Shown: positions 34,702 to 44,277, counted from the first letter of the stretch. The stretch: DNA of 64,000 nucleotides from Oleiagrimonas sp963817755 (GCA_963817755.1 CAWFPB010000001.1:558001-622000), one strand, 5' to 3'. Translations and numbers: made by a program. The notes: generated by a model from the sequence alone, not told the origin.

Positions 34702-35175
34702 TCAGTCCGGGGCTGGCGTGTCCGACCGCGCGTGGCGCTTGCGCCGCACGTACAGCTGCTTGCGCACGCGCGCCACCGTTTCGCCGGTCTCATCGGTGAC
34801 CTCGACCTCGAACCAGCGCAGCACCTTGTGGCCGTCCGCGGCTTCCCGGCGCAGGTCGTCGACCGTATCGGAACCCAGGTGGAAATGCGCATGCACGTGG
34901 CTGCGGCCGGGGGTGACGAATTCGATCGCACCGGCCCGGTCCCAGACGATGTAGTCGCTGCCGAGCCGGTGCATGACCAGCAGCATCCAGAACGGGTCGG
35001 TCATGGCGAACAGGTTGCCGCCGAAATGCGTGCCCACGTAGTTGCGGTTCCAAGGACGCAGTTTCAGCGTCACCTGCGCCTCGGACCAGTCGTCGGCCAG
35101 GGCGCGCACGCGGATGCCGCTGAAAAGGAACGGCGGCCACAGGTTCAGCAGTCGTCGAAGCGTCCGCGCACGCAT
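34702..35175 (-). CDS. DUF4442 hotdog-fold thioesterase-like protein
   Basis: 157 aa with the hotdog pattern of the DUF4442/YiiD-like group: NRNYVGTHFGGNLFAMTDPFW forms the central helix with a conserved G-T-HFGG segment, followed by VEVTDETGETVARVRKQLYVR. Members are thought to hydrolyse acyl thioesters, but the catalytic acid is not firmly placed. The short intervals on both sides give no operon hint. Confidence 0.82.
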   Translation of the reverse strand: MRARTLRRLLNLWPPFLFSGIRVRALADDWSEAQVTLKLRPWNRNYVGTHFGGNLFAMTDPFWMLLVMHRLGSDYIVWDRAGAIEFVTPGRSHVHAHFHLGSDTVDDLRREAADGHKVLRWFEVEVTDETGETVARVRKQLYVRRKRHARSDTPAPD

Positions 35176-35252
35176 GCCATCAGCACAGGGTCATGCGATC
35201 GGACGAAACGCGGAATCGCGCTCGTCCGGATCCCGAATCCCGAATCCCGGTC

Positions 35253-36128
35253 TCAAAACAGCACCGAAGCCATGCGCCGCCGATAGTCGCCGACCAGCGC
35301 CTCGTCATCGAGCACCTTGAAGGCATCCAGCAGGCGCTGGCGCGCCTGGCCGTCGTTCCAGTCGCGCTGCTGGCGCAGGATGTGCAGGAACTGCTCCAGG
35401 CCCTCTTCAGGCGAGTCGCCCAGCACCAGGCGCACGCCCAGCAGGTCGCGGGCGGCCCAGTCCTGCGGATCGGCATCGATGCGCTTGCGCAGGGCGTCGG
35501 CATCGGGTGCGTCGTCCAGCGCATGGGCCAGTTCCAGCTGCCCGCGCAGGCGCACCGCACGGTCGTCGGTGGCCAGGTTGGCGGGCAGGGCGTCCATGGC
35601 CGCGCGCGCGGCGGGGATGTCGCCGGCGCGCAACTGGGCCAGCGCCAGGTCCAGCTTCAGGTTCTCGTCGTCGGGGCGTGCCGCCATCTGCGCCTGGATC
35701 CGCGCCACGGCCTCGGCTGCCGTCTCGGCAGGCGCGTCCGTGGCCGCCTCGGGTGCAGCGTCGTCGGGCGTCTCGATCAGCGCCGCCGGCTCGACATGCT
35801 TGGCGAGGAACTCACGCAACTGGCCCTCGGGCAGGGCGCCGGCGAAACCGTCCACTGGCTTGCCGTCCTTGAACAGCGCCACGGTGGGGATGGAGCGGAT
35901 GCCGAACATGCCGGCCAGTTCCTGGTTGGCGTCGACATCGACCTTGGCCAGGCGGAAGGCGCCGTTGTACTCGTCGGCCAGCTTTTCCAGCAGCGGGCCG
36001 AGCGCCTTGCACGGACCGCACCAGCTGGCCCAGAAGTCGATCAGGATGGGGGTCTCGATCGACGCCTGGAGGACCTCATCCTCGAAATGGTCCTGGCTGA
36101 CGTCGAATACGTGGGGACTCGTGCTCAC
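35253..36128 (-). CDS. cnoX: Chaperedoxin CnoX (YbbN), thioredoxin-TPR protein
   Basis: 291 aa: a thioredoxin domain (about 1-110) with active WCGPC (Cys37, Cys40), then a linker rich in Ala/Glu and a C-terminal TPR-like domain. E. coli CnoX protects clients from oxidative aggregation and hands them to GroEL. Its active site is SQHC, while this one keeps both cysteines and is likely redox active, as in alphaproteobacterial forms. The start is GTG at 36128 with GGAG five bases upstream. Confidence 0.9.
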   Translation of the reverse strand: MSTSPHVFDVSQDHFEDEVLQASIETPILIDFWASWCGPCKALGPLLEKLADEYNGAFRLAKVDVDANQELAGMFGIRSIPTVALFKDGKPVDGFAGALPEGQLREFLAKHVEPAALIETPDDAAPEAATDAPAETAAEAVARIQAQMAARPDDENLKLDLALAQLRAGDIPAARAAMDALPANLATDDRAVRLRGQLELAHALDDAPDADALRKRIDADPQDWAARDLLGVRLVLGDSPEEGLEQFLHILRQQRDWNDGQARQRLLDAFKVLDDEALVGDYRRRMASVLF

Positions 36129-36254
36129 GGGAACTCCAAATAGGGGGGCTTAACGCAATCCACGTCGGGGCGATTGCCGGCAAATCAAGTCCGTGCGCTT
36201 GGGATGGCCGGAGCTGCCCATATCTCCATCCGGACATTGCCTCAACGACAAGCG

Positions 36255-36274
36255 GGCCGGGACGCGTCCCGGCC
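36255..36274. other. 20-bp perfect palindrome upstream of pqiA
   Basis: GGCCGGGAC-GC-GTCCCGGCC is fully self-complementary, between the divergent cnoX (minus) and pqiA (plus) starts. It may be an operator or an RNA hairpin in the pqi leader; no T-tract follows. Confidence 0.4.
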
Positions 36275-36301
36275 TTACGGAGGGAGGCGCGTGTCGCCTC
36301 C

Positions 36302-36934
36302 ATGCTGGATAATCAGATCATGATGCCGCAGGTTCCCGAACTGGTGGTGTGCGAGCACTGCGACACGGTGCATCGCCGACATGCGCTGGCGCGTGGCGAG
36401 TCCGCGCGCTGCGTGCGCTGCGGTGCGTACCTGTACAGGAGTCCATGGCTGAGCGTGGACAGCATGTTCGCGCTTTCGCTGGCGGCGGTCATGACCTTCT
36501 TCATCGCCAATGCCTGGCCGATCGTGACCCTGGAGCTCAATGGCATCCGCAGCTCGGCCACGCTGTGGCAGGCCATCGTCGCCATCTGGCACGACGGCGC
36601 CGGCCTGATCGCGGTGCTGGTGGCCCTGATGCTGTTCTTCATTCCGCTGCTGCAGGTGCTGCTGTTTGGCTGGGTGCTGGGCTTCGTGCGGGCCTGCCGG
36701 CACCCGCCGGGCTTCGTGGCGATCATGCGCCTGCTGACGGCGATCCGCCCCTGGAGCATGGTCGAGGTGTTCATGATCGGCACCCTGGTGGCGCTGGTGA
36801 AGGTGGGCAGCATCTTCGAGGTGATCCTGCAGCCGGGCATCTGGGCATTCGCGGCGCTGACGGCGCTGCTGGCGCTGGTGGCCTCGTTCGACCTGCGCCG
36901 CATCTGGCTGCTGCGGCAGGAGCGCTGCACATGA
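36302..36934 (+). CDS. pqiA: PqiA-domain membrane protein, first half
   Basis: 210 aa. An N-terminal zinc-ribbon-like pair (CEHC and CVRC, about residues 17-40) is followed by four membrane helices. E. coli PqiA fuses two such units in one chain of about 417 aa; here the units are two genes. PqiABC is an MCE-type system for lipid movement between inner and outer membranes. Its stop overlaps the next ATG (ATGA). The ATG at 36302 is used; in-frame ATGs at 36320/36323 are alternatives. Confidence 0.88.
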   Translation: MLDNQIMMPQVPELVVCEHCDTVHRRHALARGESARCVRCGAYLYRSPWLSVDSMFALSLAAVMTFFIANAWPIVTLELNGIRSSATLWQAIVAIWHDGAGLIAVLVALMLFFIPLLQVLLFGWVLGFVRACRHPPGFVAIMRLLTAIRPWSMVEVFMIGTLVALVKVGSIFEVILQPGIWAFAALTALLALVASFDLRRIWLLRQERCT

Positions 36935-37575
36935 ATCTGCCGCACGCGCCGACCGCCAGCGAGCTGGGCATCATCGCCTGCCACGACTGCGGCCAGGTGT
37001 TCCGCTGCGTGGAGGGCGACCTGCGCTGCACGCGCTGTGGCGCCCACCTGCACCGGCGCAAGCCGGCCAGCCTGGCGCGCACCTGGGCCCTGCTGCTGGC
37101 CGCGATGATCCTGTACATCCCGGCCAACGTACTGCCGATCATGCGCACCGGCTCGCTGTTCGGCAACGAGAGCAACACCATTCTCAGCGGCGTGGTCGAG
37201 CTGTGGCACAACGGATCCTGGGACCTGGCGGTGATCGTGTTCGTGGCCAGTATCCTGGTGCCGCTGCTGAAATTCACCGCGCTGCTGGTGCTGCTGGTCA
37301 GCGTGCAGCGGGGCAGGGACTGGCGCACCATGGGCCGCGCGCACCTGTTCCGCCTGATCGAGGGCATCGGCTACTGGTCGATGCTGGACGTGTTCGTGGT
37401 CACGCTGCTGGTGGCACTGGTGCATTTCCAGCTCACGCGTGTCGAACCCGGCCCGGGTGTGGTGTACTTCGGACTGGTGGTCGTGCTTACCATGCTGGCT
37501 TCGATGAGTTTCGATCCCAGGCTGATCTGGGACCATGCCGGGCGCGGGAAACGGCCGGACGGGGAATCGCCATGA
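36931..37575 (+). CDS. pqiA: PqiA-domain membrane protein, second half
   Basis: 214 aa with the same plan as its neighbour: CHDC and CTRC near the N-terminus, then four helices beginning TWALLLAAMILYIPANVLPIM, and the conserved IGYWSMLDVFVV segment. Overlaps the first pqiA gene and the pqiB gene by 4 bp each. It likely pairs with the first half to form the complete inner-membrane part of the Pqi lipid transporter. Confidence 0.9.
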   Translation: MNLPHAPTASELGIIACHDCGQVFRCVEGDLRCTRCGAHLHRRKPASLARTWALLLAAMILYIPANVLPIMRTGSLFGNESNTILSGVVELWHNGSWDLAVIVFVASILVPLLKFTALLVLLVSVQRGRDWRTMGRAHLFRLIEGIGYWSMLDVFVVTLLVALVHFQLTRVEPGPGVVYFGLVVVLTMLASMSFDPRLIWDHAGRGKRPDGESP

Positions 37576-39248
37576 GCGACAACGAGGAACAGGTCGAACA
37601 CGAGGAGCACGGCGCGCTGCCCACGCCCGAGGTCACCCGGCGGCGCAGCTGGCAGCTGCCGCTGATCTGGCTGGTGCCGGTGGTGGCCGCACTGGTCGGC
37701 CTGTCGCTGGTGGTCAATGCCTACCTGTCGGAAGGGCCGGTCATCACCATCGGCTTCAAGACCGCCGAGGGCGTGGTGCCCGGCAAGACCCAGGTCAAGT
37801 TCAAGAACGTGGTGATCGGCAAGGTGCGTTCGGTGGCGCTGGGCGAGGACCACCAGACCGTGGTGGTCAAGGTCGACCTGGAGAAGCGCTACCAGTACTT
37901 CGCCACCGAGGGCAGTCGCTTCTGGGTGGTGCGCCCGCGCATCGGCCTGGGCGGCATTTCCGGCCTGACCACGCTGTTTTCCGGTGCCTACATCGGCGCA
38001 GATACCGGCGGCGGCACGAATCATCGCGAAAAGCTTCGTTTCAAGGGCATGGAGACCCCGCCGCCGCTGACCCACGGCGAGCCCGGCAGCAATTTCACCG
38101 TGCGCAGCAAGGACCTGGGCTCGCTGGACATCGGTTCGCCGGTCTATTTCCGCCGCATCCAGGTTGGCCGCGTGGTCGGCTACAAGCTGGACAGTGATGG
38201 CAAGGGCGTGCAGCTGCAGGTGTTCATCGATGCACCCTACGACCGGTTCGTGACGCGCGACACCCGGTTCTGGAACGCCAGCGGCGTCAATGTCTCGGTC
38301 AACGCGGGCGGGCTGAAGGTGAACACCGAATCACTGGCCACGGTGGTCGCCGGAGGGCTCGCCTTCCGGGCGCCGCCGGATGCCGGCAGCGAGGCCCGCG
38401 CGCCGGCCGGGACCCACTTCGATCTGTTCGATACGCGGGACAAGGCCATGCAGCCGCCCGACGGCCCGCCGGTGCGATTGCACATGCGCTTCAAGCAGTC
38501 GGTGCGCGGCCTGGCCGTCGGCGCGCCGGTGGACTTCGAGGGCATCACGCTGGGCGAGGTCACCCACATCGGCGTCGAATACGACCCCAGGCACAAGCGC
38601 TTCCCGGTCGACGTGGCCGCCGTGGTGTATCCGCAGCGGCTGGGCAAGGCCAACCGCCAGTTCAACCAGCGCATGGGCGATCGCTACCAGAAGAACCCGG
38701 GCCTGGCGCTGGCCTTCCTGGTCCGCCACGGCCTGCGCGCGCAGCTGCGCAGCGGCAACCTGCTGACCGGGCAGCTGTATGTCGCCATGGACTTCTTCCC
38801 CGGCGATGCGCACCGCGAGATCGACCCCGCGCACAAACCGCTGTGGCTACCCACGGTGCCGGGCAGTTTCGACAAGCTGCAGGTCCAGCTGGCGCACATC
38901 GCCGATCGCCTGGACAAGGTGCCGTTCGACCGCATCGGCCGGCACCTGGACGCCTCGCTGGTCGACCTGGATGCCACGCTCAAGCAGTTCCACGGCACGC
39001 TGGGCCCGCAGGCCGGCCGCACGCTCAAGCAATTGCAGCACACCCTGAAGTCGCTGGAGGGTACCGTGTCCGGCGGTTCGCCGCTGCAACAGAACCTGGG
39101 CCAGACCCTGCTGCAGGTCCAGCGCGCGGCGCGGTCGTTGCGCGACCTGACCGACTACCTGGGCCGCCATCCCGAGGCCCTGCTGCGCGGCAAGCGCCCG
39201 CAGGACGTGCCGCCGCCCGGGCGCGCCGACAAGGAGAACCGCAAATGA
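37572..39248 (+). CDS. pqiB: PqiB, MCE-domain lipid-transport protein
   Basis: 558 aa. One N-terminal membrane helix (about 28-50) anchors three MCE domains in the periplasm (about 55-150, 170-265, 290-400). A helical C-terminus carries amphipathic repeats (LKQLQHTLKSLEGTV), as in the PqiB needle that spans towards the outer membrane. E. coli PqiB is 546 aa. Flanked by pqiA and pqiC with 4-bp overlaps. Confidence 0.94.
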   Translation: MSDNEEQVEHEEHGALPTPEVTRRRSWQLPLIWLVPVVAALVGLSLVVNAYLSEGPVITIGFKTAEGVVPGKTQVKFKNVVIGKVRSVALGEDHQTVVVKVDLEKRYQYFATEGSRFWVVRPRIGLGGISGLTTLFSGAYIGADTGGGTNHREKLRFKGMETPPPLTHGEPGSNFTVRSKDLGSLDIGSPVYFRRIQVGRVVGYKLDSDGKGVQLQVFIDAPYDRFVTRDTRFWNASGVNVSVNAGGLKVNTESLATVVAGGLAFRAPPDAGSEARAPAGTHFDLFDTRDKAMQPPDGPPVRLHMRFKQSVRGLAVGAPVDFEGITLGEVTHIGVEYDPRHKRFPVDVAAVVYPQRLGKANRQFNQRMGDRYQKNPGLALAFLVRHGLRAQLRSGNLLTGQLYVAMDFFPGDAHREIDPAHKPLWLPTVPGSFDKLQVQLAHIADRLDKVPFDRIGRHLDASLVDLDATLKQFHGTLGPQAGRTLKQLQHTLKSLEGTVSGGSPLQQNLGQTLLQVQRAARSLRDLTDYLGRHPEALLRGKRPQDVPPPGRADKENRK

Positions 39249-39850
39249 AGCGAGGATGGCTGTCCCTTGCCGCTGCATGCGCACTCACCGCGCTCACATC
39301 CTGCAGTTCGGTGCCGACCCGTTTCTATACCCTGATCCCGCAGGCGTCGAAGGCACCGGCGGCGACCCCGGTGGCCGGTTACCGTATCGACGTGCTGCCG
39401 GTGACCATTCCGGCCCGCGACGACCGCCCGCAACTGGTGGTGCGCCAGGGCGATGACCGCGTCGCGCTGCTGGAGAACGAGGAATGGATCGCCCCGCTGG
39501 CCGACCAGGTCCGCGGCGCCGTGTCCGCGGAACTGTCGCGAATCCTGGGCGTCGTGGACGTGCACGGCCTTCCCGGGGCGGGCGACGAACCGGTCTACCG
39601 CATCAAGCTGGACGTGCGCCGTTTCGAGTCGGTGAGAGGGCGCTATGCGCGCATCGACGCGGTGTGGAGCGTGCACCGGCAGGGCATGGACGGTCCGGCC
39701 GTGCGCTGCAGCCGTTCGCTCAGGGAGCCGGTCGGTGCCGGCATCGGCGCCCTGGTGCAGGGCCACCAGAAGGCTCTGGCTGCGCTATCCGGGCGCATTG
39801 CCGGGTCGGTCCGCGCCATGGCCGCCGGTTCGCGCGCTTCCTGCCCCTGA
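39245..39850 (+). CDS. pqiC: PqiC, outer-membrane lipoprotein (ABC-transport auxiliary domain)
   Basis: 201 aa. Lipobox LTSC near residue 19, then the DUF330/ABC_trans_aux domain beginning PTRFYTLIP, with the VLPVTIPARDDRPQLV and YRIKLDVRRFE segments typical of PqiC. It is the outer-membrane receiving component of the Pqi system. Overlaps pqiB by 4 bp and ends the operon. Confidence 0.9.
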   Translation: MKRGWLSLAAACALTALTSCSSVPTRFYTLIPQASKAPAATPVAGYRIDVLPVTIPARDDRPQLVVRQGDDRVALLENEEWIAPLADQVRGAVSAELSRILGVVDVHGLPGAGDEPVYRIKLDVRRFESVRGRYARIDAVWSVHRQGMDGPAVRCSRSLREPVGAGIGALVQGHQKALAALSGRIAGSVRAMAAGSRASCP

Positions 39851-39887
39851 CGCTGTTCGCGGGCAGGCGATCGGCGTTTCGTCAGGC

Positions 39888-39916
39888 TTGGCGCCCCCGG
39901 GGTGCTGCGGTACGCT
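39888..39916 (+). promoter_or_regulatory. leuS: Candidate sigma70 promoter of the leuS operon
   Basis: TTGGCG at 39888-39893, a 17-bp spacer, TACGCT at 39911-39916. The predicted start near 39923 leaves a leader of about 47 nt to leuS. Confidence 0.4.
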
Positions 39917-39969
39917 CCCCGATCTGCCGCAGGTCCCTGCGCAATCCCCTTCTCGAACGACTCAAAGTC

Positions 39970-42690
39970 ATGTCCGACAGCTACGAACCACGGACGGTGG
40001 AAACCGCCGCACAGGAATTCTGGAACCGCACGCGCGCCTTCGAGGTGGTCGAGGACCCCGCGAAGGAGAAGTTCTACTGCCTTTCCATGCTGCCGTACCC
40101 TTCCGGCGCCCTGCACATGGGCCACGTGCGCAACTACACCATCGGCGACGTGATCAGCCGCTTCCAGCGCATGCAGGGTCGGAACGTGCTGCAGCCGATG
40201 GGCTGGGACGCGTTCGGCCTGCCGGCCGAGAACGCGGCCATCAAGCACGACACGGCGCCGGCCAAGTGGACCCGGTCCAACATCGAGCACATGCGCGGCC
40301 AGTTCGCGCGCATGGGCTTTGCCTACGACTGGTCGCGCGAATTCGCCACCTGCGACCGCGACTACTACGTGCATGAACAGCGCATGTTCGTGCGTCTGTT
40401 CGAGAAGGGCCTGGCCTACCGCCGGAACTCGGTGGTGAACTGGGATCCGGTCGACCAGACCGTGCTGGCCAACGAGCAGGTGATCGACGGCCGCGGCTGG
40501 CGCACCGGCGCGCTGGTGGAAAAGCGCGAGATCCCGCAGTGGTTCCTGAAGATCACCGACTACGCGCCCGAACTGCTGGACGGCCTGGACACGCTGGCCG
40601 GCTGGCCGGACGCGGTCAAGACCATGCAGCGCAACTGGATCGGGCGCTCGGAGGGCCTGGAGATCCGCTTCGACGTGTCCGGCAGCGACGAATCGCTGAC
40701 CGTATTCACCACGCGACCGGACACCCTGATGGGCGCCACCTACGTGGCCGTGGCCGCCGAGCACCCGCTGGCCATGCGCGCGGCGCAGGACAACGCCAAG
40801 CTGGCCGAATTCATCGAAACCTGCCGACAGGGCGGCACCTCCGAGGCCGAGCTGGAAACGCAGATCAAGCGCGGCATGGACACCGGCCTTCAAGTGGTGC
40901 ACCCGATCAGCGGCGAGAAGCTGCCGGTCTGGGTCGCCAACTTCGTGCTGATGGGCTACGGCACCGGCGGGGTCATGGCCGTGCCCGGCCATGACGAGCG
41001 CGACCACGAGTTCGCCCTGCAGTACGGGCTGCCGATCAAGATGGTGGTGGTCGATCGCGACGTGGTCGATGCGCTGGACGAGCTCAAGCACGACCTTGCC
41101 TCCGGCGTCGGGGCCGACACGCTGCGCAATGCCATGCGCGGCGCGCAGTCCGACGTCTATGAATCGAGTGCCGCGGTGCGCACCGTGGAGGCGTTCGAGA
41201 CGAGGGTGCTGGAAACCGAGGCGTTCACCGAGCACGGCACCCTGGTCAATTCCGGCGCCTTCGACGGCATGGATTTCGACGCCGCCTTCGACGCCATCGC
41301 GGCGAAGCTGGAATCCGAAGGCCGCGGCGCGCGCAAGGTCAACTGGCGCCTTCGCGACTGGGGCGTGAGCCGCCAGCGCTACTGGGGCTGCCCGATTCCC
41401 ATCGTGTACTGCGAGAAATGCGACGCGGTGCCGGTGCCCGAGGACCAGCTGCCGGTGGTGCTGCCCGAGGACGTGGCCTTCACCGGCGTGAAGTCGCCGA
41501 TCAAGACCGATCCGGAATGGCGCAAGACCACCTGCCCCAAGTGCGGCGGGCCGGCCGAGCGCGAGACCGACACCTTCGACACCTTCATGGAGTCGAGCTG
41601 GTACTACGCGCGCTACACCAGCCCGGGTGCGGCCACCCAGGTCGACGCGCGCGCCGACCACTGGCTGCCGGTGGACCAGTACATCGGCGGCATCGAGCAC
41701 GCCATCCTGCATCTTTTGTATTTCCGCTTCTATCACAAGCTGATGCGGGACACCGGCCTGGTGCATTCGGACGAGCCGGCCACGCGCCTGCTTTGCCAGG
41801 GCATGGTGGTGGCCGACACCTTCTATCGCGAGCACGACGACGGTTCGAAGCACTGGTACAACCCGGCCGAGGTCGACGTACAGCACGACGATCGCGGCCA
41901 CGTGACCGGCGCGGTGCTCAAGGCCGACGGGCAGCCCGTGGCCATCGGCGGCACCGAGAAGATGTCCAAGTCCAAGAACAACGGCGTCGACCCGCAGGTG
42001 ATGATCGACAGGTACGGTGCCGACACCGTGCGCCTGTTCTCGATGTTCGCCGCGCCGCCGGAACAGTCGCTGGAGTGGAACGAGGCCGGCGTCGAGGGCA
42101 TGGCGCGGTTTCTGCGCCGGTTCTGGCGCGAGGTCGACGCGCACGCCGCGGCCGGTCCCGCGCCGGCCGTCGATGCGGGCCGGCTGGACGAGACCCAGAA
42201 GACCCTGCGGCGGCAGGTCCACGAGACCATCCGCAAGGTCGATGACGACTACGGCCGCCGGCAGAGCTTCAACACCGCCATTGCCGCGCTGATGGAGCTG
42301 CTCAACCACGTGGCCCGCTTCGGCGACGCCAGCGAGCAGGGCCGCGCGGTGCGCCACGAGGCGCTTCAGGCCATGGTGCTGCTGCTCAATCCGATCACCC
42401 CGCACACCAGCCATGCGCTGTGGCAGGCGCTGGGCCACCCCGAGGCCCTGGTCGAGGACCAGTCCTGGCCGCAGGTGGACCCGGAAGCGCTCAAGCGCGA
42501 TGCGGTGACCATGGCGGTGCAGGTCAACGGCAAGCTGCGCGGTACCATCGAGGCACCGGTCGATGCCCCGAAGGAGGACATCGAGGCCATGGCCCTGGCA
42601 CTGCCGGGCGTGCAGCCCTTCCTGGAGGGCAAGAGCGTGCGCAAGGTGATCGTGGTGCCCGGCAAGATCGTCAACATCGTGGTGGGATGA
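39970..42690 (+). CDS. leuS: Leucyl-tRNA synthetase
   Basis: 906-aa class I synthetase. The HIGH motif is HMGH at residues 49-52; KMSKS is at 664-668. The editing domain (about 225-420) has the TTRPDTLMGATYVA threonine-rich region and GHDERDHEF. The protein is 46 aa longer than the E. coli enzyme. Most of the excess is an insertion at about residues 362-417, just after the editing core. A CxxC pair (YCEKC, CPKCGG) also appears. Start at the ATG 39970 with the usual SDSYEPRTVE-like beginning. Confidence 0.97.
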   Translation: MSDSYEPRTVETAAQEFWNRTRAFEVVEDPAKEKFYCLSMLPYPSGALHMGHVRNYTIGDVISRFQRMQGRNVLQPMGWDAFGLPAENAAIKHDTAPAKWTRSNIEHMRGQFARMGFAYDWSREFATCDRDYYVHEQRMFVRLFEKGLAYRRNSVVNWDPVDQTVLANEQVIDGRGWRTGALVEKREIPQWFLKITDYAPELLDGLDTLAGWPDAVKTMQRNWIGRSEGLEIRFDVSGSDESLTVFTTRPDTLMGATYVAVAAEHPLAMRAAQDNAKLAEFIETCRQGGTSEAELETQIKRGMDTGLQVVHPISGEKLPVWVANFVLMGYGTGGVMAVPGHDERDHEFALQYGLPIKMVVVDRDVVDALDELKHDLASGVGADTLRNAMRGAQSDVYESSAAVRTVEAFETRVLETEAFTEHGTLVNSGAFDGMDFDAAFDAIAAKLESEGRGARKVNWRLRDWGVSRQRYWGCPIPIVYCEKCDAVPVPEDQLPVVLPEDVAFTGVKSPIKTDPEWRKTTCPKCGGPAERETDTFDTFMESSWYYARYTSPGAATQVDARADHWLPVDQYIGGIEHAILHLLYFRFYHKLMRDTGLVHSDEPATRLLCQGMVVADTFYREHDDGSKHWYNPAEVDVQHDDRGHVTGAVLKADGQPVAIGGTEKMSKSKNNGVDPQVMIDRYGADTVRLFSMFAAPPEQSLEWNEAGVEGMARFLRRFWREVDAHAAAGPAPAVDAGRLDETQKTLRRQVHETIRKVDDDYGRRQSFNTAIAALMELLNHVARFGDASEQGRAVRHEALQAMVLLLNPITPHTSHALWQALGHPEALVEDQSWPQVDPEALKRDAVTMAVQVNGKLRGTIEAPVDAPKEDIEAMALALPGVQPFLEGKSVRKVIVVPGKIVNIVVG

Positions 42691-43250
42691 ACATGCACAA
42701 GCGCTGGCTGCTGGGGATTTCGGGATGCGGGCTGCTGCTGGCCCTGACGGCCTGCGGGTTCCACCTGCGCCGCGGCGCGCAATTGCCGCCGGGCATGCAG
42801 CGCATCCACCTGACCGTCCGCAGCGGCGGCGACCTGCAGCGCCAGATCGCGCGCGAACTGGAGGTTTCCGGCGCCACGCTGGTCGACGCACCCGGTCCCG
42901 GCGTCGCCGAGATGCAGGTGCCGCAGGTGAGGTTCCGCACCCAGGCGCTGACCTTCACCGGTCGTGCGCGGGTCGGTGAGTACACGGTGCGCCTGAGCCT
43001 CCGGTTCCAGGTGAGCGACCACCAGGGCAGGGTCATCGTGCCAATGCAGGCGATCCACTTGTCGCGCGACTTCACCTATGATGCGCGCCAGCCGGTCGGC
43101 ACCGAGACCCAGACCGAGCAGCTGCACCAGAGCATGACCACCGACGCGGTGCAGGCGATCATGTTCCGTCTGCGCGCCGCCGCCGAACACGCCGGAGTCG
43201 CCCCGGCGGCCTCGGCCCCGGCCCCGGCCACCAGCGCGGCCGCCCGCTGA
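42687..43250 (+). CDS. lptE: LPS-assembly lipoprotein LptE
   Basis: 187 aa. Signal with lipobox LTAC near residue 23, then the conserved CGFHLRRG start. LptE plugs LptD and delivers lipopolysaccharide to the outer leaflet. A central YTVRLSLRFQV strand and IHLSRDFTYD are typical. The C-terminus is a low-complexity Ala/Pro tail. It overlaps leuS by 4 bp; the leuS-lptE-holA order is widespread in gammaproteobacteria. Confidence 0.93.
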   Translation: MNMHKRWLLGISGCGLLLALTACGFHLRRGAQLPPGMQRIHLTVRSGGDLQRQIARELEVSGATLVDAPGPGVAEMQVPQVRFRTQALTFTGRARVGEYTVRLSLRFQVSDHQGRVIVPMQAIHLSRDFTYDARQPVGTETQTEQLHQSMTTDAVQAIMFRLRAAAEHAGVAPAASAPAPATSAAAR

Positions 43251-43260
43251 ATCGCCCGGC

Positions 43261-44277
43261 ATGCCCGTCCCCGCGCAACGCTGGCCGCAGGAGCTGAAGG
43301 CCGAGCAACTCAAGCCGGTCTACTTCCTGGTGGGCGAGGAGATGCTGGTGCTGGAAGCGGCCGATGCCCTGCGCGCGCGGGCACGCGAGCTGGGCTACAC
43401 CGAGCGCGAGGTGCTCAGCGTGGAATCCGGCTTCGACTGGAACGACCTCGGTCGCGCCGGAGCCGGCCTGTCGCTGTTCGCCACGCGCCGGATGATCGAC
43501 CTGCGTCTGCCGACCGGCAAGCCCGGCCGCGAGGGTGGCAAGGCCCTGACCGAATTCGTCAGCGATCCGCCGCCCGACACGGTGTTGCTGGTGACCTGCA
43601 TGACCTGGTCGAAGAAGCATGAAGGCGCCTGGAGCCGGGCGCTGGACAAGGCCGGCGTGCAGGTGGTGTTCTGGCCGCCGCGCGCCAACGAGCTGCCGCG
43701 CTGGATCGGGGCGCGCCTGGCGCGCCATGGCATCCAGGCCGAACCTGCGGCGCTGGCACTGCTGGCCGAGCGGGTCGAGGGCAACCTGCTGGCGGCGGCA
43801 CAGGAAGTGGACAAGCTGGCCCTGCTGCACACGGGCGGACGCATGGACGCGGCCACCATGGAGAGCCTGGTCGCCGACAGCGCGCGCTACGACATCTTCG
43901 GTCTCACCGACGCGGCCTTCGGCGGCGACCTGGCGCGCGCCGTACGCGTGCTGCGTGGCCTGCGTGCCGAGGGCGAGGACCTGATCCCGATGATGGGCTG
44001 GCTGGTCAACCAACTGCATGTGGCCCAGCGCCTGTCCGCGGCCCCCGACTTCGCCGCCCAGGCCAAGGCCGAGCATTTGTGGTCCTCGCGCGAACAACTG
44101 TTTCGCCAGGCCCTGCGCCGCGCGCCGCGCGGGCACTGGGAGCAATGCCTGGCGCAGGCCGCCCGCATCGACCGCATCAGCAAGGGGCGTGGCGAGGGCG
44201 ATGCCTGGCGCGAGGCCGAGCGCCTCATCGCGCGCATCGCCGATCCGCGCGGCAGTGCCGTGCTGGCGCAGGCATGA
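43261..44277 (+). CDS. holA: DNA polymerase III delta subunit
   Basis: 338 aa. The clamp-loader arm of the replicase. The N-terminal region has PVYFLVGEEMLVLEAADALR, the loader AAA-like domain spans about 1-210, and the C-terminal collar domain ends in a helical segment with HWEQCLAQAARIDRISKGRG. No catalytic P-loop is present, as expected for delta. Ten bases after lptE; its stop overlaps nadD. Confidence 0.94.
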   Translation: MPVPAQRWPQELKAEQLKPVYFLVGEEMLVLEAADALRARARELGYTEREVLSVESGFDWNDLGRAGAGLSLFATRRMIDLRLPTGKPGREGGKALTEFVSDPPPDTVLLVTCMTWSKKHEGAWSRALDKAGVQVVFWPPRANELPRWIGARLARHGIQAEPAALALLAERVEGNLLAAAQEVDKLALLHTGGRMDAATMESLVADSARYDIFGLTDAAFGGDLARAVRVLRGLRAEGEDLIPMMGWLVNQLHVAQRLSAAPDFAAQAKAEHLWSSREQLFRQALRRAPRGHWEQCLAQAARIDRISKGRGEGDAWREAERLIARIADPRGSAVLAQA

